The notes beneath the pieces are model-generated. The model saw only the letters and a list, made by a program, of their open reading frames with translations, ran no database searches and was not told the DNA's origin. DNA of 64,000 bases from Micrococcus sp023147585 (GTDB taxonomy: Bacteria > Actinomycetota > Actinomycetes > Actinomycetales > Micrococcaceae), in assembly GCF_044872765.1 (NCBI RefSeq), contig NZ_CP085253.1, positions 2,294,001-2,358,000 of the forward strand. The letters run 5' to 3'. Positions within the stretch are counted from its first letter, which is position 1. Each line of letters starts with the position of its first letter. Positions 9,066-18,009 of the stretch are shown here, piece by piece. Made by a program: the position numbers and the translations under genes.

Positions 9066-9119
9066 GAGGACGTGCCCGCCGATGCGCACGCTTCGACTCG
9101 ATTGAAGGAGACCCGTTCC

Positions 9120-10397
<1,278 letters not shown>

Positions 10398-10414
10398 CCC
10401 GCTCCGCCCACCGA

Positions 10415-10448
10415 GACGGCCGCGCCCCCGCACCGGGGCGCGGCCGTC
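10415..10448 (+). terminator. Terminator after eno
   Basis: Perfect 14-bp stem (10415-10428 with 10435-10448) around a 6-nt loop, 17 nt past the eno stop, without a clear U-tract, as is normal in high-GC actinobacteria. Confidence 0.75.
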
Positions 10449-10475
10449 GCCGTCCCTCCTCCCAGGCGGGCCGAC

Positions 10476-10481
10476 TACCCT
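10476..10481 (+). promoter_or_regulatory. -10 element for the divIC / DUF501-ppx genes
   Basis: TACCCT between the eno terminator and divIC. It would give a leader of about 50 nt carrying AAGGAG before ATG 10539. Confidence 0.4.
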
Positions 10482-10538
10482 GGAGGCGTCCCCGCGACCG
10501 CACCGCACCGGTCCCGCGATCCCCGAAGGAGTCCGCGC

Positions 10539-11321
10539 ATGAGCCCTCGCCGCCCCCGCGTTCCCCGGGTGGACCCCGCGCTCGCGCCGCAGGATCCCGA
10601 TGCCGCCGCACCCCGCGCGACGCCGGATCCGACCCCGGCCGCCGAGCCCACCCGGCAGGCCCGCCCCGAGCCCACCCGGCAGGCCCGCCCCGAGCCCACC
10701 CGGCAGGCCCGCCCCGAGCCCACCCGGCAGGCCCGCCCCGGGCCGGTCACGCTGCAGGTGGTGACCACCGGGCCCGCGGAGGAAGAGGAGGACGCCGAGG
10801 AGTCGGCGCCGTCCTCATCAGCCCCGGCCACGGCGGACGAGGCACCGCCGCGGGCACCGCGTCGCGCGGCGCAGGCCGGTGCGGTCAGCCAGGCCGCCCG
10901 TCGTCGTGCTCCGCTGCCCGAGCCGGTCCCCGCCCGCCAGATCACGGGCCGCTCCCTCCTCGTGGTGGCCGCGCTCCTCGTGGCCGCCGTGCTGCTGGCC
11001 CCCACCCTGCGCGTGTTCCTGAACCAGCAGCTGGAGATCTCCGCCACGCGAGCGGACATCGCCGAGCGCAAGGAGGAGCAGGCCCGGTACGAGGAGCGCA
11101 TCCGCCGGTGGGACGACCCCGCCTACGTGGCGCAGCAGGCCCGGGACCGCCTGGACCTCGTGATGCCGGGAGAGACCCTCTACACCGTCTCCGGCCTGCC
11201 CGAGGAGGGCGCCGCGCCGGCGGAGGACGAGGGTCAGCCCGCTCCCACCGACGCCGTGAACGCCCGCCTGCCGTGGGCCGAGGGCCTGTGGGACTCGGTG
11301 GTCCGCTCCGCCACGGAGTGA
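10539..11321 (+). CDS. Septum formation initiator family protein (FtsB/DivIC-like)
   Basis: A 260-residue bitopic membrane protein. The N-terminal 130 residues are cytoplasmic, Pro/Ala/Arg-rich and disordered, and include four copies of EPTRQARP (36-67). A single transmembrane helix follows at about 139-158. A short coiled coil, with ISATRADIAERKEEQARYEE, runs to about 190. The DivIC/FtsB hallmark WDDPAYVAQQARDRL then precedes VMPGETLYTV. FtsB/DivIC connects FtsL and FtsQ in the divisome. The eno-divIC-DUF501-ppx order matches Mycobacterium and other actinobacteria. AAGGAG precedes the ATG. Confidence 0.9.
   Translation: MSPRRPRVPRVDPALAPQDPDAAAPRATPDPTPAAEPTRQARPEPTRQARPEPTRQARPEPTRQARPGPVTLQVVTTGPAEEEEDAEESAPSSSAPATADEAPPRAPRRAAQAGAVSQAARRRAPLPEPVPARQITGRSLLVVAALLVAAVLLAPTLRVFLNQQLEISATRADIAERKEEQARYEERIRRWDDPAYVAQQARDRLDLVMPGETLYTVSGLPEEGAAPAEDEGQPAPTDAVNARLPWAEGLWDSVVRSATE
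10644..10739 (+). repeat. Four identical 24-bp tandem repeats inside divIC
   Basis: The unit (GAG CCC ACC CGG CAG GCC CGC CCC) occurs four times without mismatch and encodes EPTRQARP each time. The length is a multiple of three, so copy-number change would keep the frame. Perfect identity suggests recent expansion by slippage. Confidence 0.9.
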
Positions 11322-11368
11322 CCGTCCGCCGCCCGGCCCGCCCCCGCCATCCACTTTCGAAGGACGCC

Positions 11369-12961
11369 ATGACCGACACCTCCCGCCCCGCCACCTCCGA
11401 CGCCGCGTCCCGCGCCGTCACCGACGAGGACCGCGACACGCTCTCGCTGCAGCTCGGCCGCCCCGTGCGCGACGTGGTGGAGATCGGCGCGCGCTGCGTG
11501 TGCGGCAACCCGCTCGTGGCCACCACGGCCCCGAGGCTGTCCAACGGCATCCCGTTCCCCACCACCTTCTACCTGACGCACCCCGTGCTGACCGCGGCGG
11601 TCTCGCGCCTCGAGGCGGACGGGGAGATGGCACGCATGAACGAGAGGCTCGCCACGGACCCGGAGCTCGCCGCCGCGCACCGCGCCGCGCACGAGGCCTA
11701 TCTCGCCGAGCGGGCCCGCGTGGGCGCCGACGCCGGCACGGGCGAGGTCCCGGAGATCGACGGGATCTCGGCCGGCGGCATGCCGGAGCGCGTGAAGTGC
11801 CTGCACGTGCTCGTGGGCCACGCGCTCGCGGGGGGACCCGGCGTGAACCGCCTGGGCGACGAGGCGCTCGCGCTCGTGGCCGAGTGGTGGACCCCGGACT
11901 CCTGCGCGTGCGAGGGCGCGTGGGACACCGACGCCGCCGTGCCCACCCGCGACCTCTCCCGCCACGTGAAGCACCTGGAGCGCGTGGCGGAGCTGGAGCG
12001 GATCACCGTGGCCGGCGTCGACTGCGGGACCAACTCGATCCGCCTGCTCATCTCCCGTCCCGCGGAGGGCGCGGACGGCGCCGCCGCCCCGCTCGCCGAC
12101 GTCGTGCGCGAGATGCGCGTGGTGCGCCTGGGGGAGGGTGTGGACGCGACCGGTGCGTTCGCCGAGGCCGCCCTCGAGCGCACGTTCGCCGCGGTGGACG
12201 AGTACGCCCGCCTGGTCCAGCGCCACCACGCCGGCCGCGTGCGCTTCGTGGCCACCTCCGCCAGCCGCGACGTCTCCAACCGGGCCGGGTTCGTGGCCGG
12301 GGTGGCCGAGCGCCTGGGGGTGGAGCCCGAGGTGGTCTCGGGCGAGGAGGAGGCGCGGCTCTCCTTCTCCGGCGCGGTCTCCGCCGTGGACGTCGCGGGA
12401 CTCGGCGCGGAGGACCTGATCCTCGTGGTGGACCTCGGCGGCGGCTCCACCGAGTTCGTGGTGGGCACCGCGGACGGCACGGTGGTGGGCGCTGTGAGCA
12501 CGGACATGGGCTGCGTGCGCTTCACCGAGCGCTTCCTGCACTCGGACCCGCCATCGGCGGACGAGGTGGCGGCGGCGCGGGCCGCCGTCGGGGAGATCCT
12601 CGACGACGTCGCCGCCCGCCTGCCGCTCGAGCGCGTCGCCCGCGTGGTCGGCGTGGCGGGGACCGTGACCACCGTGACCGCGGAGGCCCTCGGCCTCGAG
12701 GAGCACGACGCCGAGCGGATCCACGGCACGCACCTCCCCGTGGAGCGCTTCCGCGCGGCCGCCGAGGCCCTGCTGGCGGCCTCGAGGTCCCAGCGTGCCG
12801 AGCGCGGCTTCCTGCATCCGGGACGAACGGACGTGATCGGCGCCGGCTCCCTCATCTGGGCCCAGCTGCTCGAGCGCGTCGCAGCGGTCTCCGGCGTGGC
12901 GGAGGCGTGGGCGAGCGAGCACGACATCCTCGACGGGATCGTGCTGTCCCTGCGCTCCTGA
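11369..12961 (+). CDS. DUF501 domain fused to Ppx/GppA-type phosphatase
   Basis: One uninterrupted 530-codon frame. Residues about 20-195 are a DUF501 protein (ARCVCGNPLVATTAPRL near 44, FPTTFYLTHP near 65, RVKCLHVLVGHALA near 140, and a Cys pair in DSCACEG near 180). Residues about 213-530 are a complete exopolyphosphatase/GppA domain: VDCGTNSIRLLI near 216, ATSASRDVSN near 295, SGEEEARLSF near 325, VVDLGGGSTEFVVG near 353, GVAGTVTTVTA near 428. In Mycobacterium and most relatives these are two adjacent genes. No stop separates them here. An internal GTG start for the phosphatase, for example near 12007, cannot be excluded. The phosphatase should hydrolyse polyphosphate or pppGpp; DUF501 has no known function. 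The ATG has GAAGGA upstream. Confidence 0.88.
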   Translation: MTDTSRPATSDAASRAVTDEDRDTLSLQLGRPVRDVVEIGARCVCGNPLVATTAPRLSNGIPFPTTFYLTHPVLTAAVSRLEADGEMARMNERLATDPELAAAHRAAHEAYLAERARVGADAGTGEVPEIDGISAGGMPERVKCLHVLVGHALAGGPGVNRLGDEALALVAEWWTPDSCACEGAWDTDAAVPTRDLSRHVKHLERVAELERITVAGVDCGTNSIRLLISRPAEGADGAAAPLADVVREMRVVRLGEGVDATGAFAEAALERTFAAVDEYARLVQRHHAGRVRFVATSASRDVSNRAGFVAGVAERLGVEPEVVSGEEEARLSFSGAVSAVDVAGLGAEDLILVVDLGGGSTEFVVGTADGTVVGAVSTDMGCVRFTERFLHSDPPSADEVAAARAAVGEILDDVAARLPLERVARVVGVAGTVTTVTAEALGLEEHDAERIHGTHLPVERFRAAAEALLAASRSQRAERGFLHPGRTDVIGAGSLIWAQLLERVAAVSGVAEAWASEHDILDGIVLSLRS

Positions 12962-13000
12962 AGGGGCCCCGAGGGGCTGAGCCGGCGGCCGGGCTGGGCG

Positions 13001-13006
13001 TAGGAT
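13001..13006 (+). promoter_or_regulatory. -10 element of ndh (leaderless)
   Basis: TAGGAT, 7 nt before ATG 13014. An ATG at 13005 overlaps this hexamer, so 13014 is the more likely start. Confidence 0.6.
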
Positions 13007-13013
13007 GGGCACC

Positions 13014-14444
13014 ATGTCACTCACCCCTGAGCTCTCTCCCCAGCCGCGCCTGCTGATCGTCGGCGGCGGCTATGCCGGCTTCCACATCGCCAAGGCCCTG
13101 CAGACGAAGGTGAAGGATCGGGGTGGCGTCGTCACCCTGGTGGACCCCCTGCCCTACATGCAGTACCAGCCCTTCCTGCCCGAGATCGTGGGCGGCCACA
13201 TCGAGGGCCGCCACGCCGTGGTGGACCACCAGACCCACCTCAAGGACACCGAGGTCGTCCGCGGCACCGTCGTGAAGGTGGAGCACGCCCGCAAGGTCGC
13301 CACCGTGCGCGGCGAGGACGGCGCCGAGTTCGAGCTCCCCTACCAGGACGTCGTCATGACGGCCGGCGCCACCACGCGCGTCTTCCCGATCCCGGGCCTG
13401 GGCGAGAACGGGATCGGCCTGAAGACCGTGGAGGAGGCCGTCGCGCTGCGCAACCAGATCCTGGAGCGCCTCGACGCCGCGTCCCTGTCCACCGACGCCG
13501 AGGAGCGCCGACGGGCCCTGACCTTCGTGGTGGTCGGCGGTGGCTTCGCCGGCATCGAGACGGTGGCGGAGATGGAGAACGTCATCCGCACCGCCGTGGA
13601 GCGCAACGAGCGTCTCTCCCAGTCCGAGGTCCGCATCGTCCTCGTCGAGGCCATGGGCCGCATCATGCCCGAGGTCTCCGAGGACCAGGCCGAGAACGTG
13701 GTGAAGCACCTGCAGGACCGCGGCATCGAGGTCCTCCTGAACACCTCGCTGGGCGATGCGACCGGCCGCGTCATGACGCTGACCGACATGAAGAGCGAGG
13801 ACAAGGCCGTCAAGGAGAAGTTCCCGGCGGACACCCTCGTGTGGACCGCGGGCGTGGCCGCCAACGGCGTGGCCAAGCAGACCGACTTCCCCGTGGAGCA
13901 GCGCGGCCGCATCGAGGTCACCCCCACCCTCCAGGTGAAGGACGGCGAGTCCGGCGTGCTCGAGGGCGCGTGGGGCTGCGGCGACGTGTGCGCCGTGCCC
14001 GACCTCACCGGCTCCGGCCCCGGCGGCTTCTGCGTGCCGAACGCCCAGCACGCCGTGCGCCAGGCCAAGCAGCTGGCCGCCAACTACATGGCCGTCCGCC
14101 ACGGCGAGGGCGAGGTCGCGGAGTACGTGCACAAGTCCCTCGGCGCCGTCGCCGGCCTCGGCTTCCTCAAGGGCGTCGGCAACCCGATGGGCCTGAAGAT
14201 CAACGGCGTGCCGGCCTGGCTCGCCCACCGCGGCTACCACATCTACGCCATGCCCACCCTGGAGCGCCGCTTCCGCATCGCCTCGGGCTGGATCGCCGAG
14301 ACCCTCTTCGGCCGTGACACCACCTCCGTGAGCGGCCAGGACACCCCGTTCAACGCCTTCCGCGCGGCGGCCGGCGTCGAGCTGGAGCCCGTCCGCTTCG
14401 AGCAGCGCGAGCGGGACACGGCCCAGGCTGAGCCCGCGATCTGA
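13014..14444 (+). CDS. ndh: Type II NADH dehydrogenase (NDH-2)
   Basis: A 476-residue flavoprotein passing electrons from NADH to menaquinone without proton pumping. The FAD-binding dinucleotide fold begins with LLIVGGGYAGFHIAKAL near 14. The NADH-binding fold is FVVVGGGFAGIETVAE near 172. The second FAD element WGCGDVCAVPD is near 320. The C-terminal membrane-anchoring region follows AGLGFLKGVGNPMGLKING. The start is placed at ATG 13014 because a -10 hexamer lies immediately upstream. The gene stands alone, followed by a strong hairpin. Confidence 0.93.
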   Translation: MSLTPELSPQPRLLIVGGGYAGFHIAKALQTKVKDRGGVVTLVDPLPYMQYQPFLPEIVGGHIEGRHAVVDHQTHLKDTEVVRGTVVKVEHARKVATVRGEDGAEFELPYQDVVMTAGATTRVFPIPGLGENGIGLKTVEEAVALRNQILERLDAASLSTDAEERRRALTFVVVGGGFAGIETVAEMENVIRTAVERNERLSQSEVRIVLVEAMGRIMPEVSEDQAENVVKHLQDRGIEVLLNTSLGDATGRVMTLTDMKSEDKAVKEKFPADTLVWTAGVAANGVAKQTDFPVEQRGRIEVTPTLQVKDGESGVLEGAWGCGDVCAVPDLTGSGPGGFCVPNAQHAVRQAKQLAANYMAVRHGEGEVAEYVHKSLGAVAGLGFLKGVGNPMGLKINGVPAWLAHRGYHIYAMPTLERRFRIASGWIAETLFGRDTTSVSGQDTPFNAFRAAAGVELEPVRFEQRERDTAQAEPAI

Positions 14445-14459
14445 TCCTGCCGACCCGCG

Positions 14460-14491
14460 GCGGCCCCGTCCGAGGAATCGGGCGGGGCCGC
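14460..14491 (+). terminator. Terminator after ndh
   Basis: Outer 9-bp stem (14460-14468 with 14483-14491) and inner 4-bp stem capped by a GGAA tetraloop, 16 nt after the ndh stop. Confidence 0.75.
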
Positions 14492-14527
14492 TGCTCGTCC
14501 GCGGTGTGCGGGGCCCGCCCCGCCGCC

Positions 14528-14604
14528 GCCCCCGTGGCCCAACTGGCAGAGGCGGCCGACTTAAAATCGGTGTGTTGCGGGTTCGAGTCCCGCCGGGGGC
14601 ACCA
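14528..14604 (+). tRNA. tRNA with UAA anticodon (nominally tRNA-Leu) and a short variable arm; CCA encoded
   Basis: Acceptor arms 14528-14534 and 14594-14600 pair fully. The D-stem is 3 bp with GG in the loop. The anticodon arm 14555-14571 has loop C-T-T-A-A-A-A, so positions 34-36 read TAA, matching codon UUA. The T-arm 14577-14593 is perfect with TTCGAGT. The discriminator is A and CCA is genomic. The variable region is only 5 nt (14572-14576), whereas canonical bacterial tRNA-Leu is class II with a long variable arm. The molecule is therefore a well-formed class I tRNA with a leucine-type anticodon. Which amino acid it carries is not decidable here. Confidence 0.85.
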
Positions 14605-14733
14605 GGGGTGCCGCGCGCTCGGTGCGCCGGCAGGCCCACCCAGCGCAGGCCCAGGAACTGCGCCCACCGTGAACAGCCGACGGGCGCATGCGGGGGATCG
14701 CCGTCGCCCGGAGACGTCCGTGGAGCATCCCGA

Positions 14734-14739
14734 TATACT
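14734..14739 (+). promoter_or_regulatory. -10 element for the Bax1-I/YccA gene
   Basis: TATACT, close to consensus and the only strong element in the 214-bp gap 14605-14818. It would give a leader of about 70 nt ending in AAGGAG before GTG 14819. I see nothing else in this gap. Confidence 0.5.
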
Positions 14740-14818
14740 GGAGCGGATCCTCCGGAGCATGCGCGGCGTCCCCCCGGCGTCCGCGTGACCGGGCCGACCA
14801 TGACCCAAGGAGCACGCC

Positions 14819-15700
14819 GTGGCCAACCCGGTGATGAACTCACAGAACTTCCAGCAGCAGATGCATGCCGGCCAGCAGCAGCCGGGGTGGTACCAGGGCG
14901 GCACGCAGAGCGCCCAGGCCCCCTACGGCCAGCCGCCGTCGCCCTACGGCCAGGCCCAGGCGTTCGGCGCCGGCCAGGCCGCCCAGCAGCACGCGCACCA
15001 GCAGAGCATGGAGGACGCGTTCCGCGGCCCCGCCGCCGGTGCCGAGCACACGGGCCGCATGACCTACAACGACATCATCGGCAAGACCGGGCTCATGCTG
15101 ATCCTCGTGATCGTGGGCGCGGCGGTCGGCTGGGCCCTGCCCGCGCTCATGGCGATCGGCGCGATCGTGGGCCTCGTCCTCGGCCTGGTCAACTCGTTCA
15201 AGAAGAACCCCTCGCCGGCCCTGATCATGCTCTACGCGCTGGCCGAGGGCCTGTTCATCGGCGGCATCTCGCGGGTGTTCGAGAGCAGCTACCCGGGCAT
15301 CGTGGTGCAGGCCGTGCTCGGCACGTTCTCCGTGTTCGCCGTGATGCTCGCGCTCTACACCTCGGGCAAGTTCCGCCCCACGCCGAAGATGACCAAGATC
15401 GTCATGGCCGCCATGCTCGGCTACCTCCTCTTCTCCCTGATCAACATGGTCCTGACCTGGACCGGTGTGCTCGAGGGCTTCGGCATGCGTGAGGGCCCCC
15501 TCGGCCTGCTGATCGGCGCCGTGGCCGTGCTCCTCGCCGCGTACTCCCTCACCATGGACTTCGAGATGGGTGCGGAGGGCGTGAAGGCCGGAGCTCCGCA
15601 GAAGTACTCCTGGACCGTGGCCTTCGGCCTGACGGTCACGCTCGTGTGGCTGTACGTGGAGATCCTTCGCCTCCTGGCGATCTTCCGCAACAACGACTGA
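14819..15700 (+). CDS. Bax inhibitor-1 / YccA-family membrane protein
   Basis: A 293-residue protein. The first 80 or so residues are hydrophilic and Gln/Gly/Ala-rich (QQQMHAGQQQPG, AQQHAHQQS). The conserved entry MTYNDIIGKTGLMLIL follows near 81, then seven hydrophobic segments. These include ALIMLYALAEGLFIGGISR near 137, FRPTPKMTKIVMAA near 184 and LAAYSLTMDFEMGAEGVKAG near 238, the last with the acidic pair typical of the family's pH-gated ion-leak channel. The YccA/Bax1-I superfamily includes calcium-leak channels and FtsH-interacting proteins; the substrate here is unknown. GTG start with AAGGAG 6 nt upstream. A terminator follows. Confidence 0.85.
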   Translation: MANPVMNSQNFQQQMHAGQQQPGWYQGGTQSAQAPYGQPPSPYGQAQAFGAGQAAQQHAHQQSMEDAFRGPAAGAEHTGRMTYNDIIGKTGLMLILVIVGAAVGWALPALMAIGAIVGLVLGLVNSFKKNPSPALIMLYALAEGLFIGGISRVFESSYPGIVVQAVLGTFSVFAVMLALYTSGKFRPTPKMTKIVMAAMLGYLLFSLINMVLTWTGVLEGFGMREGPLGLLIGAVAVLLAAYSLTMDFEMGAEGVKAGAPQKYSWTVAFGLTVTLVWLYVEILRLLAIFRNND

Positions 15701-15738
15701 CCCGGCGCCGGGCGGCCTCCCGCCCCCCGCCGGCTCCC

Positions 15739-15776
15739 GCAGGCCGCCCCGTCCCTCACCGGACGGGGTGGCCTGC
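15739..15776 (+). terminator. Terminator after the Bax1-I gene
   Basis: Sixteen-pair stem with one G-U pair (15739-15754 with 15761-15776) around a 6-nt loop, 38 nt past the stop. Confidence 0.75.
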
Positions 15777-15788
15777 GTGCTGAACGCG

Positions 15789-15794
15789 TAGATT
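15789..15794 (+). promoter_or_regulatory. -10 element for the epimerase / AI-2E / ilvA genes
   Basis: TAGATT. An ATG only 4 nt downstream (15799) opens a 16-codon frame ending at 15849, which overlaps the GTG start of the epimerase in another frame. It could be a small upstream ORF, but this is unproven. Confidence 0.4.
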
Positions 15795-15835
15795 GGGCAT
15801 GATCGCCCCCGCCCCCTCACTGCTCAGGAGCTCGT

Positions 15836-16801
15836 GTGACCCCCTCTGAGACGCCTCCGGCCGCCTTCGGCGCGGCCGCGGCCGGCGGCACCCAGTACCG
15901 CCTCGAGCGGGCGGGCGCCGAGGCCGTCGTCGTCGGCCTGGCCGGCGCGCTGCGCACGTACCGCGTGCACGGGGTGGACCTCACGGAGCCCTACGGCGAG
16001 GACGTGATCCCGCCCGCCGGCAACGGCATCCAGATGAGCCCGTGGCCCAACCGCGTGGCCGCCGGCCGCTGGAGCCTGGGCGGGGTCGAGCAACAGCTGG
16101 ACATCACCGAGCCGGCCCGCGGCCACGCGATCCACGGGCTGCTGCGGAACACGCAGTTCGTGCCCGAGCAGGTCTCCGCGCACGAGGTGCGCCTGCGCGC
16201 GGAGGTCCACCCGCAGCACGGCTGGCCCTTCCGCCTCACGCACCGCGTCGCGTACGCGCTCGGCGACGACGGCGCCCTCACGGTCACCATGGAGCTGGAG
16301 AACCACGCGGCCGCCGCCGCGCCCGTCGCGTTCGGAGCGCACCCCTACCTGCGCGTCGGGGACGTGCCGACCCAGGACCTCACGCTCACCGTCCCCGCCG
16401 CGGCCTGGATCCGCACGGGGGAGGACCTGATCCCCGTGGAGACCCTGTCCGTGGAGGGCACGGACCGCGACTTCCGTGCCGGACGCGCCGTGGGCACGGC
16501 CGGCCTCGACGTCGGCCTCACGCAGCTGCGGGCCGACGACGACGGACGCCACCGCCAGACCCTCCGCGCCCCGGACGGCCGGTCCGTGACCCTGTGGACC
16601 GATCCGGCCTTCGCCTGGACCCACGTGTTCGTGACCGACCGGCTCCCGGGCCGGGAGACCGCCCTCGCCGTGGAGCCGCTCACGGCCCCCGCGGACGCCC
16701 TGAACTCGGGTGAGGGCCTGCACCGCCTCGCCCCCGGCGCCCGCTGGTCCGCCCAGTGGGGCCTCATCCCGTCCATCGCACCCGAGGAGACCGACGCATG
16801 A
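15836..16801 (+). CDS. Aldose 1-epimerase (galactose mutarotase-like) family protein
   Basis: A 321-residue beta-sandwich sugar-binding enzyme. Family positions are visible: NGIQMSPWPNRVAAGRW near 62 (substrate-binding arginine), GHAIHGLLRNTQF near 99 (first catalytic histidine), PVAFGAHPYLRVGD near 163 (second histidine) and VEPLTAPADALNSG near 281 (catalytic glutamate). It should interconvert sugar anomers; the true substrate is unknown. The GTG start has CAGGAG upstream. Its last codons overlap the ATG of the next gene (ATGA), so the two are coupled. Confidence 0.85.
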   Translation: MTPSETPPAAFGAAAAGGTQYRLERAGAEAVVVGLAGALRTYRVHGVDLTEPYGEDVIPPAGNGIQMSPWPNRVAAGRWSLGGVEQQLDITEPARGHAIHGLLRNTQFVPEQVSAHEVRLRAEVHPQHGWPFRLTHRVAYALGDDGALTVTMELENHAAAAAPVAFGAHPYLRVGDVPTQDLTLTVPAAAWIRTGEDLIPVETLSVEGTDRDFRAGRAVGTAGLDVGLTQLRADDDGRHRQTLRAPDGRSVTLWTDPAFAWTHVFVTDRLPGRETALAVEPLTAPADALNSGEGLHRLAPGARWSAQWGLIPSIAPEETDA

Positions 16802-18009
16802 GCTCCACGCTCTCCGCGCAGACCAAGATCAACAAGGACGTGCCCTACGGGCTGACGGTGGCCGCGGCGTGGTCGTGGCGCATCGTGGCGATCATCGTGG
16901 GCCTCGCCGTCGTGTGGCACCTGGCGAGCTTCGTCAGCCTGATCATCATCCCGCTGCTCGTGGCCGCCCTGCTCGCCACGCTGCTCACCCCGGTCTACGA
17001 GGCACTGCGCAAGGGCGGGGTCACCAAGGTCCTCGCGTCGCTCCTGTGCGTGCTGCTGCTGATCCTCGTGGTGGTCGGGCTCGCCGCGCTGGCGGGCCAG
17101 CAGGTCGTCCAGGGGTTCGCCGACCTGAGCGAGAGGCTCGGCCAGGCCGTGGACGGCGCCGTCGCCTGGCTGGGCACCATGGGCGTGAACACGCAGATCA
17201 GCTCGGAGAGCCTGGACAGCATGTGGCAGACGATCCGGGACCACTCGGGCGCGGTCATGGACAGCGCGCTGAGCTTCGGCACCACCGCGGCCAACATCGG
17301 CACCGGCGTCTTCATCGCCCTGTTCACCCTGATCTTCTTCCTCTACGACGGCGACCGCATCTGGCGCTTCCTGCTGCTCTTCGTGCCCAAGGCGCACCGC
17401 CACACCGTCGACCGCGCGGGCCGCTCCGGCTGGCGCTCCCTCGGCTCCTACGTGCGCGTGCAGATCCTGGTGGCCTTCATCGACGCCGTGGGCATCGGCC
17501 TGGGCGCGCTGCTCCTCGGGGTGCCGCTGCCCATTCCGCTCGCGGTGCTCGTGTTCCTGGCCTCCTTCATCCCCATGGTCGGCGCCGTGGTCAGCGGCGG
17601 CCTGGCCGTGCTCCTGGCCCTCATGGCCAATGGGCCGGTCAACGCGCTGCTCATGCTCGGCGTGGTCATCCTCGTGCAGCAGCTGGAGTCGAACGTCCTC
17701 CAGCCGCTCGTGATGGGCAAGGCGGTCGCACTGCATCCGCTCGCCGTCTTCCTCGCCGTGGCCACCGGCTCCACCGTGATGGGCCTCGTGGGCGCCGTCT
17801 TCTCCGTGCCGCTGCTCGCGTTCGTGAACTCGTTCATCCGAGGGCTCAGCGTCGAGGAGCCGGAGTCCCTCACCTCCCGTTCCGACGCACACCTCGACCC
17901 GGCAGCGTCCGTGGACGCCGCGGGATCGCACAGGCACGTCCCCGACGACCACCAGGACCCCGCCCTGGCCTCCCAGGAGGAGGCCGCCACGCACACGGAC
18001 CGCGCGTGA
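16798..18009 (+). CDS. AI-2E family transporter
   Basis: A 403-residue polytopic membrane protein of the AI-2E/PerM family. Paired N-terminal helices (about 22-65) are followed by a large hydrophilic section (105-165). The C-terminal helices contain FFLYDGDRIWRFL near 180, FLASFIPMVGAVVSGGLAVL near 253, QQLESNVLQPLVMG near 295 and HPLAVFLAVATGS near 312. Members export small molecules or act as Na+/H+ antiporters. The C-terminal 50 residues are hydrophilic. GAGGAGA precedes the ATG. It overlaps both neighbours by 4 nt. Confidence 0.88.
   Translation: MSSTLSAQTKINKDVPYGLTVAAAWSWRIVAIIVGLAVVWHLASFVSLIIIPLLVAALLATLLTPVYEALRKGGVTKVLASLLCVLLLILVVVGLAALAGQQVVQGFADLSERLGQAVDGAVAWLGTMGVNTQISSESLDSMWQTIRDHSGAVMDSALSFGTTAANIGTGVFIALFTLIFFLYDGDRIWRFLLLFVPKAHRHTVDRAGRSGWRSLGSYVRVQILVAFIDAVGIGLGALLLGVPLPIPLAVLVFLASFIPMVGAVVSGGLAVLLALMANGPVNALLMLGVVILVQQLESNVLQPLVMGKAVALHPLAVFLAVATGSTVMGLVGAVFSVPLLAFVNSFIRGLSVEEPESLTSRSDAHLDPAASVDAAGSHRHVPDDHQDPALASQEEAATHTDRA

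Noticed and set aside
13005..13013. ATG 13005 as the start of ndh
   Set aside because: It lies inside the -10 hexamer. ATG 13014 is at the expected leaderless position and gives the normal NDH-2 N-terminus.
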